This document shows positions 24,754 through 34,281 of a stretch of DNA of 64,000 nt, piece after piece. Origin of the DNA: Limnomonas spitsbergensis. Its lineage: Eukaryota; Chlorophyta; Chlorophyceae; Chlamydomonadales. Below the pieces are notes generated by a model. The model was not told where the DNA came from, did no database searches, and saw only the letters and a list, made by a program, of their open reading frames with translations. Both the position numbers and the translations under genes were made by a program. Numbering within the stretch: the stretch's first letter is position 1; each line of letters opens with the position of its first letter. The stretch spans positions 434,001-498,000 of the forward strand of contig JAYJMM010000105.1 of assembly GCA_037349105.1 (NCBI GenBank). Reading direction: 5' to 3'.

Positions 24754-25977
24754 TGCCCCTGTCAACTGCAGCAAGCGAAATCTTCAGTGGATACAAATTT
24801 CCTCAATCGATCAGGGCAGCTTCGGCAGATGAAGACGTTTGTTTCAGGATCACTTTATCTTTCCTCTGTTTGTCCAACATAGTGACTCTACTGATTGACT
24901 CAGCGGGTATGCACTGTTCTAAACTGATTGACTCAATTATGGGCATAAGAACAGCAGCTTTTGATTGCGGACCCGTGTCCTCCCCCCTTCCCATGCAAAA
25001 ATGGCATGTCAAGGGCTTATGCTCTTATGCACGTCATTTTATGTTGCAAATTGGCAGTGTACGGCATGGGGAATGCAACGGTGCCGCTTTCATCTCAAGC
25101 TGGTATCTAAACAAAACTTTTCCTGAATACGTATATCCCGTTTGCATTTCAATGCGTCAGCATCCCCCTGGGCCAAAAACATTTACCGGTCATCCCAAAT
25201 TTCGAATACCCCCGTCAAGCTCTGCAATTCTGGGATGATGCCACAATGGGGTAAATAATTTTCTTCGCACGCCCACCCCTCAGGCAGGATCACAAAAATC
25301 TGTATCCCACCCGCTGCTATCAGAGAACTTGCCAATTGGGATTTTAATTAAAGCTATAGGGTCGCCCTCAGGCACGTGGAACCTACGTCCAAAACCAAGA
25401 AGCCCACACTTGCACCATAACCAACAGGGCTCTTCTAGCTCTCATATCCGGTTGCTGCCAAATATGATTGCCAAAAATGGAAAGTCAGAGATGTCATGGG
25501 ACATCCAAAAGCCAAAATACATTGAACATCCCAGTGATAGCCCATACACACAACCTTCGAAACAAGTGCCGGTAGTGGGTGCCAAGCCGAGTTTGGTGAA
25601 GGTTGCAAAAAAGGTAAGACGCTCACATGGACGGAGATGCGCTTACTACTTATTTGGTCGTGTGCTTGCTACAAGCTGTCATAATGCAATCAATCAGAAG
25701 TGTTGAGGGCCATGTCTACGGGCATAAATTATCAAGTGAAGTCCTCAGGCAGCTTCCAGATAATAATAAATAATTTAACAATTTGTGTTCGTTTTACGCA
25801 CATGGTGAAGACAAAACGCATCTTTGCGTCATCGATGTATGTCACCTAAGATCCCGGGTACAGCACTCCTGCTATCACCTCAAAGATGAAACACATCCAA
25901 AATGGCGGCCAATCCTTCCCTGCCAGCTGCAAAACAATCCCGGCTGCACGCCGCGCCAGACCCATCTGCCTGAACCC
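24754..25977. other. Spacer between convergent genes, with one transposon-end relic
   Basis: No gene is supported. It should contain the 3' UTRs of the protease gene (+) and of the gene at 25978-27506 (-). The segment at about 25155-25270 is a transposon-end relic, annotated separately. Confidence 0.4.
25155..25270 (+). mobile_element. Right-end relic of the poly-G TIR family
   Basis: Shares CCCCCTGGGCCAAAAACA, TTTCGAA, GTCAAGCTCTGCAA and ATGGGGT in the same order and orientation as the right end of the element at 40867-42766. The terminal C-rich run is degraded (CGCCCACCCC). No matching left end was found close by. Confidence 0.55.
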
Positions 25978-27506
25978 TCAGCTCTGTAGGTCGCAGGACA
26001 AAAGCCGGTCTGACAGTGCCGGTCCCAACGCCTCCGACATCCAGTCCGGCGCTCCAGACACTTCCTCGTCTTGGCTTTTTTTCAGGGCCTCTTCCTGCCG
26101 CTTAAGCTGCGACCGTAAGCCAGCCTCAGCTGCAGCCGCCGGGTGCTCTCCAGCCGACGATGTCTCCTTAAAAATTAGCGTGGTTTCTGGATCCGACCCC
26201 ATCCTATGCAGCTCTTCAGCCAGTGATTCAGCCTGCTTGACAGCTGCTGAAGACTCCGCGCTAGTGGTGCCAAGAACCTGCTGAGGCGCCATCTTGCTGA
26301 TCTCGTCTTGAATTTCCCCGTAAGAAGAGAGCAGCCAAGCCTCCACTGCCTTCGTCGTGGGCTCGGTGGGCTGCAGGAGCGGCGTCGTCGCTGAGTTGCC
26401 TTCAGCTGTGTCTTGAGGCTTGGCAGCTGGACGGGATGCCTCCGGGCTGACCCGGCTCTCAACCATGTACAAGAGGGCCTCCTTTTCGTTGAACTTGCGC
26501 TGAACACTTTCACGGACTGGCACCTTGACAGAGTTGCGGCGCAGCCCTCGTGTGAGAATGTCGGGTGACAGGCCCATCTCTCGCTGAACCCTGCTTTAAA
26601 AAATGTCAGGACAACAATATTCAAGGGCCGCAGTTTGAGGGGAACAATGAACGGAAATGTAACAACACTGTGCTTGCTCAAGCCGCATGCCAGTTGCATG
26701 ATCTCAAGAGGGTTTGAAGCCAGATGAGTGCACTGCCCTGCACTAAAAAAAGACATGGGCCATGGCTACCTTGTGCAGGCTACGTGAGCCTTAGCCTTCC
26801 GCATTTGAAGCCAAGGAGCTGCATGTATTGGGGAAATAAAGTGCGAAGTGGCCTTGCAGGGATTTCTGCCCTCATGACCAGGCATAAAATATAGATATGA
26901 CAGCACATCGATAAGACAGGAAGGCTCATTTCCCTGGCCCCATTAGGGTCACATGCACATCTTCCTGCGAGCCCCAATATTTCTGACCAGGCTGTAAATC
27001 CTTCAAAAATCTCAAGAAACAAGCAGTCAGAATGTATGCAGCTCCAGGTCTGACACCCTCTACCTTGCAACCTCCTCCTTCCGCGCAGCACTCCAGCAAC
27101 CAGATGTATTGATGCTCTGCGACTTAAAAGAGAGGGGAATGTGGACAAGTGACAGGGTCAGAAGCTGCCATCAGCACACACACACAGACACACACATTAT
27201 ATGCCTCAGAAAGCACAGTTCAGAACGCCACATAAAAACCACATGGACAAAATAAGTTGCTGCAAGGCAACAGAAGCTGTCTGTCATCAGGTGATGCTTA
27301 TTGGCACATCCTCTCATGTTGATTGAGATATATGTGCGATCAGGGGTGGAAGGCACAATTCAATAATGTGCCGTCAGCTTCAAAGCAGCGTCCCTCAGGG
27401 CTATCAGGCTGTCTACATACCTGAGACGCAGACAGGGGGGCACCAGGCTTCTTGCAGGCGTAGGCGTAGAAATATTTGCCTGGCTCCCATGGTTGTGGCA
27501 GTCCAA
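25978..27506 (-). CDS. Unrecognised gene, C-terminal exons (5' end not found)
   Basis: Three minus-strand exons join in phase: 27506-27421, 27116-27064 and 26590-25978 (stop at 25980-25978), about 250 residues. The acceptors are GCCCCAG, GTCGCAG and AAAGCAG; the donors are GTATGT and GTAGAG. The first exon has an aromatic, Gly/Pro-rich segment (PWEPGKYFYAYACKKPGAP). The second and third give SAARKEEVA then VQREMGLSPDILTRGLRR. A Pro/Ala-rich linker follows, then a long helical, charged region (SLAEELHRMGSDPE, LRSQLKRQEEALKKSQDEE) ending in LSDRLLSCDLQS. No domain is recognised, and no signal or membrane segment is visible in the part seen. The first exon needs two bases completed by an upstream exon that I could not place with confidence. 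Confidence 0.6.
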
Positions 27507-27540
27507 CTGGGGCAACAGATAGTGGAACAAAGAGCGGCAA

Positions 27541-27567
27541 GGGTTTAGGGTTTAGGGTTTAGGGTTT
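27541..27567 (+). repeat. Interstitial telomere-type repeat (GGGTTTA)n
   Basis: Just under four heptamer units of the plant/green-algal telomere sequence (TTTAGGG) lie directly behind the known part of the 25978-27506 gene, probably in an intron or upstream of it. Single units also occur near 36958 and 41655. The run is too short to be a chromosome end. Confidence 0.85.
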
Positions 27568-28384
27568 CAGCACCCCTAGGAGGCAGCTTGGAGAAAATGC
27601 TGCAGCCAGATAGACTGGGCCATTGCAGAGATGCAGGATGAATAGCATCCAACAGACGCCATAGGTTCATCATAACTGCCTACACTCTCCCGCAAGCGAA
27701 GAGGCATGGTGTCATCCGTGGAGACTAACACATGGTGGGGATCAATGCACACTTGAGCCTCGCCATGAGCACGCTGTCAGAGGAAAGCAATGCCGAGCAG
27801 CAGTGGAGAGGACACTGCACTCCTGCAGTGCTCTAGCAAGCTATACGTCTGCAGATCGCTCACTCAAGGGAAGGAGACATGGGGAGGGGGGGTATCAGTA
27901 TGACCTAGGTCTGCAGCTTGCCCTAACGCCAGTGCACTCAAGATAGCAGCCCACTGTAAAGCTGTGAGTGACATATTTGAAAAGCTAATACACATGTGGT
28001 AACATACATATAACATGTATTACAGAGAGCAATGCATTATCTCCAGTTGAATTCATGACACCCATTTCATACTATGATCAATTGTCCATCATGTGCGGGC
28101 CTCACCTGGCTGCCCATCATCGTCAATCCTCAATGGTCCAATTGGATCGATGGGAGGATGGGCGCTTGCAGCAGGACTGGAAGCTCCTTTGCTAGCGTTG
28201 TTACTGCGCAGACAGAGCGGTATCAGGGGGAGTTCCTTCTAGAAGAATATGCATTTGCACAGGAGAGAGGAAAAAGGTGTCTCAGCGTCTGGCCAATTCG
28301 TGGCTGCCATGGCCTTGAGGTAGAAGATAAGATAAAATACAGTCGGCCTGTGGCGCTCGAAGACTAGACATTTCATTTTTTCTA
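27568..28384. other. Spacer, no gene supported
   Basis: Upstream of the minus-strand gene at 25978-27506; missing 5' exons of that gene may lie here, but none could be joined in phase. The 8-bp target duplication of the transposon at 28393 begins at 28385. Confidence 0.35.
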
Positions 28385-28392
28385 GATCTCGT

Positions 28393-29841
28393 CGAGGGGG
28401 GGGCAAAAAAAAAGCCAGGGACCCCATGCCCCCCCCCAAAACGAGCACCCAAGCCTACCACCCACCCACCGCCTGCCTCCGGAACCCATTGAAATTCAAG
28501 TATCTCGGTCAAAATTCAAAATTACAGGTTACTTAAGGGGTGTTTTTTTATCAGCCCATCAAGGCGCTTCTTCTGGTATATTTCAATTCGTTAGGTGATG
28601 ACATGCCAACAGTCAATTTTGGTACTGGGCTCAGCCAGGCTATTGAGTACCGACTAATGCTGGCTAGCGACCACAATTCATGCCAACAGTCAATTTGGGT
28701 ACTGAGCTAAGCCAGGCTATTGACAACCAACTACTGCTCGCTAGCAATCACATGTTTCCAGAAGGCAGATGGCCTGGATGGCGGTGGCAATGCGATGGCA
28801 TCAGCCTTCATCTTTGCCATGAGCTCCCTCACTGCCTTCTTCCTCTCCCTCAGCGGGACCTCTTTGCCCACTACTCCCTCTAATTCCTCCACTGTCACCG
28901 CGTAGCTTGCCACATCTGCCTCCGCCAGCTGCTGATCGGGATGGGCTGTCAGCATGTGATCAAGGTAGTGATAGCTCCAGACCCACGGGCGGGGGACAGG
29001 TGGATCCCTACTCCTGCAGACCTGGCGTGGCACTGGCCTGTTGGTGCAAGGATTGGTGGCTGACACCTTGTGCGCTGAGGCGTATGACATCTTGTGGTAC
29101 AGAGGGCATGCGGAGCTGACTTTCACGATACTGCTGTTAGAGCCCTTTCCCAGCTCTGACCTGCACATGCCAGAGTCCCGGTCTCCACACACGGCACCAC
29201 AGAAGCCACATGCTTCATCAGCATGAGGCTCCAAGCTGCAGGCTGCGCCACATTGGCCTAACAAGATATGGCGTGCGACGTGCAAGCGCATAGCGGATAA
29301 CTTGAACTTCCTCCCACGTTGTATCGCGGAAGCTGCCATGCACTCCCTACCATTCTGGTGGCGTCTGACGTTTGCAGGGTCAGCGGATTTGAGGACCTTG
29401 CCACAACGACCACAAGTGATATGTTCATTCATGATCCACCAGATCAACACTAACATGTGCTGCGTGTAATACAACGCTCTTTCTCAGGCTGGCTCAGCTG
29501 GTTTCGAGGTGTGTCCAATGGAGCCTAACCCTCAGTGTGGGGGGGCAGGGGGTCATGTGGTAATTCAAGCAACATTTTATGATGTAAATGGACTCATGAT
29601 GGCAAGAGGAACACAGAGGTGCCGCTGCCAGCCTCAACAGACCTCCAGAAAAAAAGATAAGAAGTTTTCCAAATATTGAATTTTTTGGGAGACCACCCAC
29701 CCACCCACCCCAACTTTGCCCCCCCATATCTCCCAACCCCCTGGGCCAAAAAATAGTTGAAAACAGGTATGAAACGCTCTCTTCAAGCTCTACAAAAAAG
29801 GGGCATGGGGTCGATTTTTTTGTTTTTGCCCCCCCCCTTCG
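28393..29841. mobile_element. TIR transposon, copy 1, carrying a zinc-finger gene
   Basis: A 1449-bp element flanked by the 8-bp direct repeat GATCTCGT (28385-28392 and 29842-29849). Termini are inverted repeats: the left starts CGAGGGGGGGGCAAAAAAAA and has GACCCCATGCCCC within 45 bases; the right, read inverted, starts CGAAGGGGGGGGGCAAAAAC and also has GACCCCATGCCCC. The subterminal right side has CCCCCTGGGCCAAAAAA and TATCTCCCA, shared with copy 2 (40867-42766). The only coding sequence is the Cys-rich gene at 28731-29456. No DDE transposase is present, so the element is probably non-autonomous. An 8-bp duplication fits hAT or KDZ superfamilies; the G-rich ends are not typical hAT. Confidence 0.85.
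28731..29456 (-). CDS. Cys-rich zinc-finger protein encoded by a transposon
   Basis: A single-exon minus-strand frame of 241 residues from ATG 29456 (an internal ATG at 29432 is an alternative). N-terminal finger: CGRCGKVLKS, then RRHQNGREC, a C2HC arrangement. A middle cluster has CGAAC, CGFCGAVCG and further Cys. It continues ACPLYHKMSYASAHK and PCTNRPVPRQVC, an arrangement I associate with Cys-rich proteins found beside transposons in algae and fungi. The C-terminal half has a block WSYHYLDHMLTAHPDQ and a helical basic stretch (RERKKAVRELMAKMKADAI). The frame is intact. The decayed copy at 41926-42330 has Cys-x2-Cys (CTIC) where this copy has RQVC, so one ligand may be lost here. The likely role is DNA binding for the element; a cellular function is unproven. 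Confidence 0.75.
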   Translation of the reverse strand: MLVLIWWIMNEHITCGRCGKVLKSADPANVRRHQNGRECMAASAIQRGRKFKLSAMRLHVARHILLGQCGAACSLEPHADEACGFCGAVCGDRDSGMCRSELGKGSNSSIVKVSSACPLYHKMSYASAHKVSATNPCTNRPVPRQVCRSRDPPVPRPWVWSYHYLDHMLTAHPDQQLAEADVASYAVTVEELEGVVGKEVPLRERKKAVRELMAKMKADAIALPPPSRPSAFWKHVIASEQ

Positions 29842-30126
29842 GATCTCGTGATAAATTTGTCATGTGAGGTTCTATCTTGTATGATGGCGCCACACCCACC
29901 TCGTTCGTAGAAAACTTGGAGTCCAAGGTTAGTGCACTTTTTCCCCTTCAGTCTCATTCTGCCAGAATGGGTCCTTCACCCCTCGTTTCATCCTGCCCCC
30001 CGTAGATTTGGATCTCCTCTTACCATTGTGGCTATGACCGCTCCCCCCCTTGGGTTTCCATTTCAATGTCAGCCTTTTCCTTTTTCCCTGTTGACACAAC
30101 ATATTACATTTTCTTGCCTGGGCCAC

Positions 30127-32277
30127 CTACCCTGCACTTCCCTGTGTCAACCATGTAGCTTTCATCCCGGAGCCATAAAAACTACGCTGTCCCTCTACTA
30201 TGGCTCCCCTACCAGCCAGCCCCAATCCATCATACCTCACGTCCTTGGCTGCCTCCATCTCCGGTATTCGTGGCAGCAGGTAGACATGCACCGTCCAAAG
30301 GTACTTCTCCTTGCGAATGTACTTCAGGCGATGCATGGGCTCCCCAAGGGTGATCAGGAGGAAGGTGCAGCCGTGCTGCAGAACCCTGCAGTGCACGCGA
30401 CAGAGGGGACAGAAGGGTCAGGCGGAGACAGGGCAGTGCGGTAGCGAATGGCGGGCATGTACTGGAACAACTAGAGAGCCTGGGGGTGGGGTGCGTCACT
30501 ATGTACTACACCAGCCTGTTGAAGACACCTGCTTAGGACATATTTGTTGATGAGAGAGAGGGTCATCTCGTTTATATATTGAACACATTTTTTCCATGCT
30601 GAGTTGCAGCGTAAATAAACCACGTCATGGCAACTGTAGTGCATCCCAGACACCTACAGACACGTATCCAAACAAGTTTTTGACGCCTGCCCTTCAAATG
30701 TTCAGTACGGGATCACAGGTCCTAAGTACCTTTCAACAGCTACACGCTGAAAAGTCTGTCGTGTGAAACACATGCTCTACAGGGCTGGCTGGCCTGTCAC
30801 CTCTGCTGCTCCCCGATTCGCATGTCTATCATTTATCAATTATATGATAGACGCAAGATATCAGGCATAAGTAGGGTACACACCTTCAAGGCAATATTTC
30901 TCAGGCAGAAAGGAGGAAGAATGCGGGCGTTGAAAAACAATATTAAGCCTGGGTCTCCACAAACCCTCACCTGAAGATTTCAGTGAACATGGCATCCACT
31001 AGGCGGCTGCCATCTTCATGGCACAACAGCGCATCCACAGTGCCTGATTCAAGGGGTTGGGCAAAATTATCAGCATACCGTACACAAGGGTGCAGGCCCT
31101 TTTTTCAAGCTAGCAGGATTTCTGATTAGCTTACTTTATCTTCCTCCATTGATTTCATTATTTATCACCATGGCCAACCCTTCAGCCTGCTTATGACAGA
31201 TTGACAGCCAGCAACACACTTCCCCACCATCCTGACTCATACTGCCTCCTCCATATTAATTTCCCACTCCTTATAAGTCCATGGTACGCCAACAAGGGCA
31301 GGGGGGGTGTTTCCACACCTATCCCGTCTCTCCTGCTGGCTTCTCAGTCCTCACCCTTCTCAACCACGCTCCCAAAGCTGCAGTCAACAAGCTCGGGCAT
31401 GTTGGTCACGTCAGCCACCCGGTAGGACAGGTTGGGAATGTGCTTGTGGCGCACGCTCATCTGCTCGATGATGACTTTGGAGATGTCGATCTGTTGTGTG
31501 CATGCGTGGGTGGGGCATGCCACAATCTCTTATGGGTTCCTGAAATTTCAATCAGATCGTGACAAGACTCGTTTACCCAGTCACCTTTTCCGTTTCTAAG
31601 AGTACCGGTATCAACACAAATACAAAATCCTTAACCACAAATTCCAAACAAGGATTCTCCCTCCCACTCTTACATTGACGACTGTGTAATTGTCTCTCGC
31701 CATGCCCTCCTGAAAGGGGGCAGTGAATTGAAGGTTAGCGTGGCTGCCCAGCAACATTCAAACAAAAATCCCCATTTAAACAACTGGGTACCTCTGCGCT
31801 GGGAAGGATATCCGTGCTGACATCATTTCCTGCCATGCCAGCAGGGCAGTAATAGCCAGTATGCACGCAGTATACCAGTATGACTCAGGTTCACGTGTCA
31901 TGCAAGAGGGTGTAGGGCAGATGAGCGCTAGGCAGAAAAGTGCGCAGGGTGGGAGTAGGGTGGGTCAACCTGTTTCCCGGCACAAACAATCTAGACCTGT
32001 GATTACCTGCAGCGCCGAGTTTCCGCAACCGACTTGAAGGCACACCTTGCTGCGGCTCAAGGTTGTTCTGAGAAGCAACCGCAACGCGTGGTACCCATAA
32101 AACCAATCAAACGACTGTGAAGGCTGCTGCTTATATCGCTCCTCCCAATACGAGGATTCCTGCCACAAAATAGTTGCACACCGGAGGTAAATTAAGGCTG
32201 AGGAGGTAACAAGGTGGGTGCAGCAATCGCCAGCAATCCCTTACAGCGTAGCGAATGCAGCGCCTGGCCAGAGACAT
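30127..32277 (-). CDS. EEF1A lysine methyltransferase-like (METTL13/EEF1AKMT4 type)
   Basis: Six minus-strand exons join in phase: 32277-32245 (ATG, MSLARRCIRYA), 32159-32007, 31709-31674, 31490-31355, 31043-30971 and 30385-30127 (stop), 229 residues. Family signs in order: SYWEERY and FDWFYGYHALRLLL near the N-terminus; SAM-binding motif I as VCLQVGCGNSAL (residues about 50-61); an acidic DIS motif after it in exon 4 (IDISKVIIEQM); VADVTNMPEL; the post-motif II EKGTVDALL across the exon 4/5 junction; and FLLITLGEPMHR in the last exon. Enzymes of this group methylate a lysine of translation elongation factor eEF1A. Length fits EEF1AKMT4 (about 255). An alternative donor at 30240 or 30235 could add a further 3' exon, so the C-terminus is uncertain. 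The gene is divergent to the HAD gene at 34282 across a minisatellite-rich gap. Confidence 0.87.
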
Positions 32278-32719
32278 GATGCTAAAGTCCTGAAATGCTG
32301 AGCAAGGAAGCGCTCTTCATAAGATTCGTCGATCCTAACGGCGATACGGACGAATAGGACGAATGACGCTAATGTGACGACATAGACGAGCCTGCTATGT
32401 GGAAAGAGACATCGAAACGAATTGTGTCCGTGACCAGAGAATAAACAGAGACTGCAGCAGAGAGAACACAAGGATCGAAATAGAGCCTCTAGCGCGACGT
32501 GGGCCTGCCAATGACCAAACCAGACATTTTACTTTGTGTCCGCCTGTATTTCCAAGTTTCTATATGGGTCAAACAGCAAGGCCAGGTCATGCAGTGGTGA
32601 GTCTTTGCCAGCAACCTGGTCCATGCAATAATGCTGGAACACAAGAAACCATGGATCGCAATGTTATGTTTTGAGTCTGGTTAAGTACTGGTCTTACTGT
32701 CACCACTCACCAGTCAGAC

Positions 32720-33205
32720 AGTCAGGCAGGTGCAGGCTAGTGCTGGCTAGTGCTGGCCACGTGGATGCGGGCATGGTTTAGGTGGGTGCTGGCCAGATGG
32801 GTATTGGCGGGTGGGTGCAGGCGAGTGCTGGTCAGGTGGGTGCATGTGAGGGTTGGTCAGGTGGGTGCATGCGTGTGCTGACCATGTGGGTGCAGGCCAG
32901 GCTGAGCGCCGTCGAGTGGTAGCCAAGTGGGTGCATGAGGGTGCTGGCCAGTTGCATGGCTACGTGCCTGGCTTTGTGCACGGCAGAAGCACGGCCATTT
33001 GGGTGAAGGCGAGTCCTGGCCATGTGGGTGCTGGCATTGTGCAGGCCAGTGCTGGCCACGTGGGCACAAGCGACTGCTGGCTAGGTGGGTGCATGCAGGT
33101 GTTGGCCAGGTGGGTCCAGGCGAGTGCGGGCTAGGTGGGTGCAGGCTTGGTGGATGCAGGCGAACGCTGGCCAGGTGGGTGTTGGCGTGGTGAGCGCCGG
33201 TCTGG
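32720..33205 (+). repeat. Minisatellite, about 24-bp unit, degenerate
   Basis: Around twenty imperfect copies of a unit like GTGCTGGCCAGGTGGGTGCA plus GGCGA. Units vary in length and sequence. Both strands are open in several frames over the array because of the periodicity. Confidence 0.85.
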
Positions 33206-33479
33206 TGGCATTCTTATCGATACAGGCATGAGTGGGATGCTCTAGCGTATGAGGAAGATGTGGTAGATACTGTTGAAGAAAGTTTCTGAGGATGAGAGTA
33301 CTTTAACTGGGCTATTATCATGCAATGTCACTCGAGACATCTAGCGCTAGATGTCATTGCCTTGTGGAATCGTAAAACCCTGCACACTTAAACAACATGG
33401 GATTATTCCAGACAGCTACCTGGACACAAATATCTTCCTGAAGGTCTAACCAAGGCTCTGGCTTGGCACACGTTGGCCT

Positions 33480-33790
33480 CTGGGGTAGGCAGGGAATCAA
33501 AGTCCCGCTGTGGGTTAGGATCCGGTTATTTGGGTAGGATCCCATTCGTAGTCCTGCTGTGGGGTAGGATTTGGGGAATACCGGTCTGGGGTAGGATCCC
33601 AATCATCGGATCCCGGATGTGGGGTGGGATCCTTGGATGTGGGGTCGGATACTCGGATCCTCCATGGAATCCGGATGTGGTGTGGAATCCGAGGATTCCC
33701 GCTGTGGGGTAGAATACTAGGATCCCATTCATAGAGTCCTGCTGTGGGGAAGGATCCAGGGATGTTGGTTGGATCCCATTCATGGATTCA
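33480..33790 (+). repeat. Minisatellite rich in GGATCC, about 33-bp unit
   Basis: Variable copies combining GTGGGGTAGGAT with CCCATTC or CGGATCC and GTCCTGCT. GGATCC or its variants recur at intervals of roughly 20-35 bases. Confidence 0.8.
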
Positions 33791-33954
33791 TGACGTCACA
33801 TCTCCGGACCTTGCTCAAAAGGCTCAGCTGCATGCATCTGTCTGGTTGGAATCTCCGTTGGTAACTGAAGGGAAGGCGAGAAAAAAGAGGGACACTAAAT
33901 GTCGACATTACAAGGAAGTCTAGTTAGTAGTCACGCTGATGTATAGGCTCCAGG

Positions 33955-34130
33955 ATATGCTCGGGCTGTGGGAAAGTCCCGCTGGGGGAAGGGTCATGCC
34001 TTGCGGGAGGACCTGTTGTGAGGGAGGGTCACGCACGCATCCGATGGGCTATGGGTAATTGTCACGCTGTGGGGTGGGGTCACTCAGTAGGGTGGGGTCA
34101 CGCTGCGGGGTGGGCGGTTGGGTTGCGCAT
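33955..34130 (+). repeat. Short tandem block, GTCACGCTGTGGGG-type unit
   Basis: Degenerate repeats of GTCACGCTG, GGGGTGGGGTCAC and relatives, starting with GTCCCGCTGGGGGAAGGGTC. This lies 150 bases upstream of the HAD gene start. A pair of CATTCAGCTACTGGT repeats (about 34135-34165) follows. Confidence 0.7.
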
Positions 34131-34281
34131 AGGGTCATTCAGCTACTGGTACTTCATTCAGCTACTGGTTGATCCAGCTCAATAATTATTCAACGCAAGT
34201 ATCTCTGAGGTCCTAGTCGCGATTTAAAGATATTCAAAAGACTGAACTGTATCCGCTGTAGCTTTAGGTCGCTGCGAAAAA

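Larger units (their letters stand above)
32278..34281. other. Bidirectional promoter gap filled with minisatellites
   Basis: Two kilobases between the divergent methyltransferase and HAD genes. Apart from the three tandem-repeat blocks annotated separately I see no coding or regulatory element I can support. Confidence 0.5.

Noticed and set aside
26175..26756. 193-codon minus-strand frame
   Set aside because: Out-of-frame shadow of the in-phase third exon of the 25978-27506 gene.
27541..27567. Telomere-type repeats as a chromosome end
   Set aside because: Fewer than four units, with unique sequence and genes on both sides.
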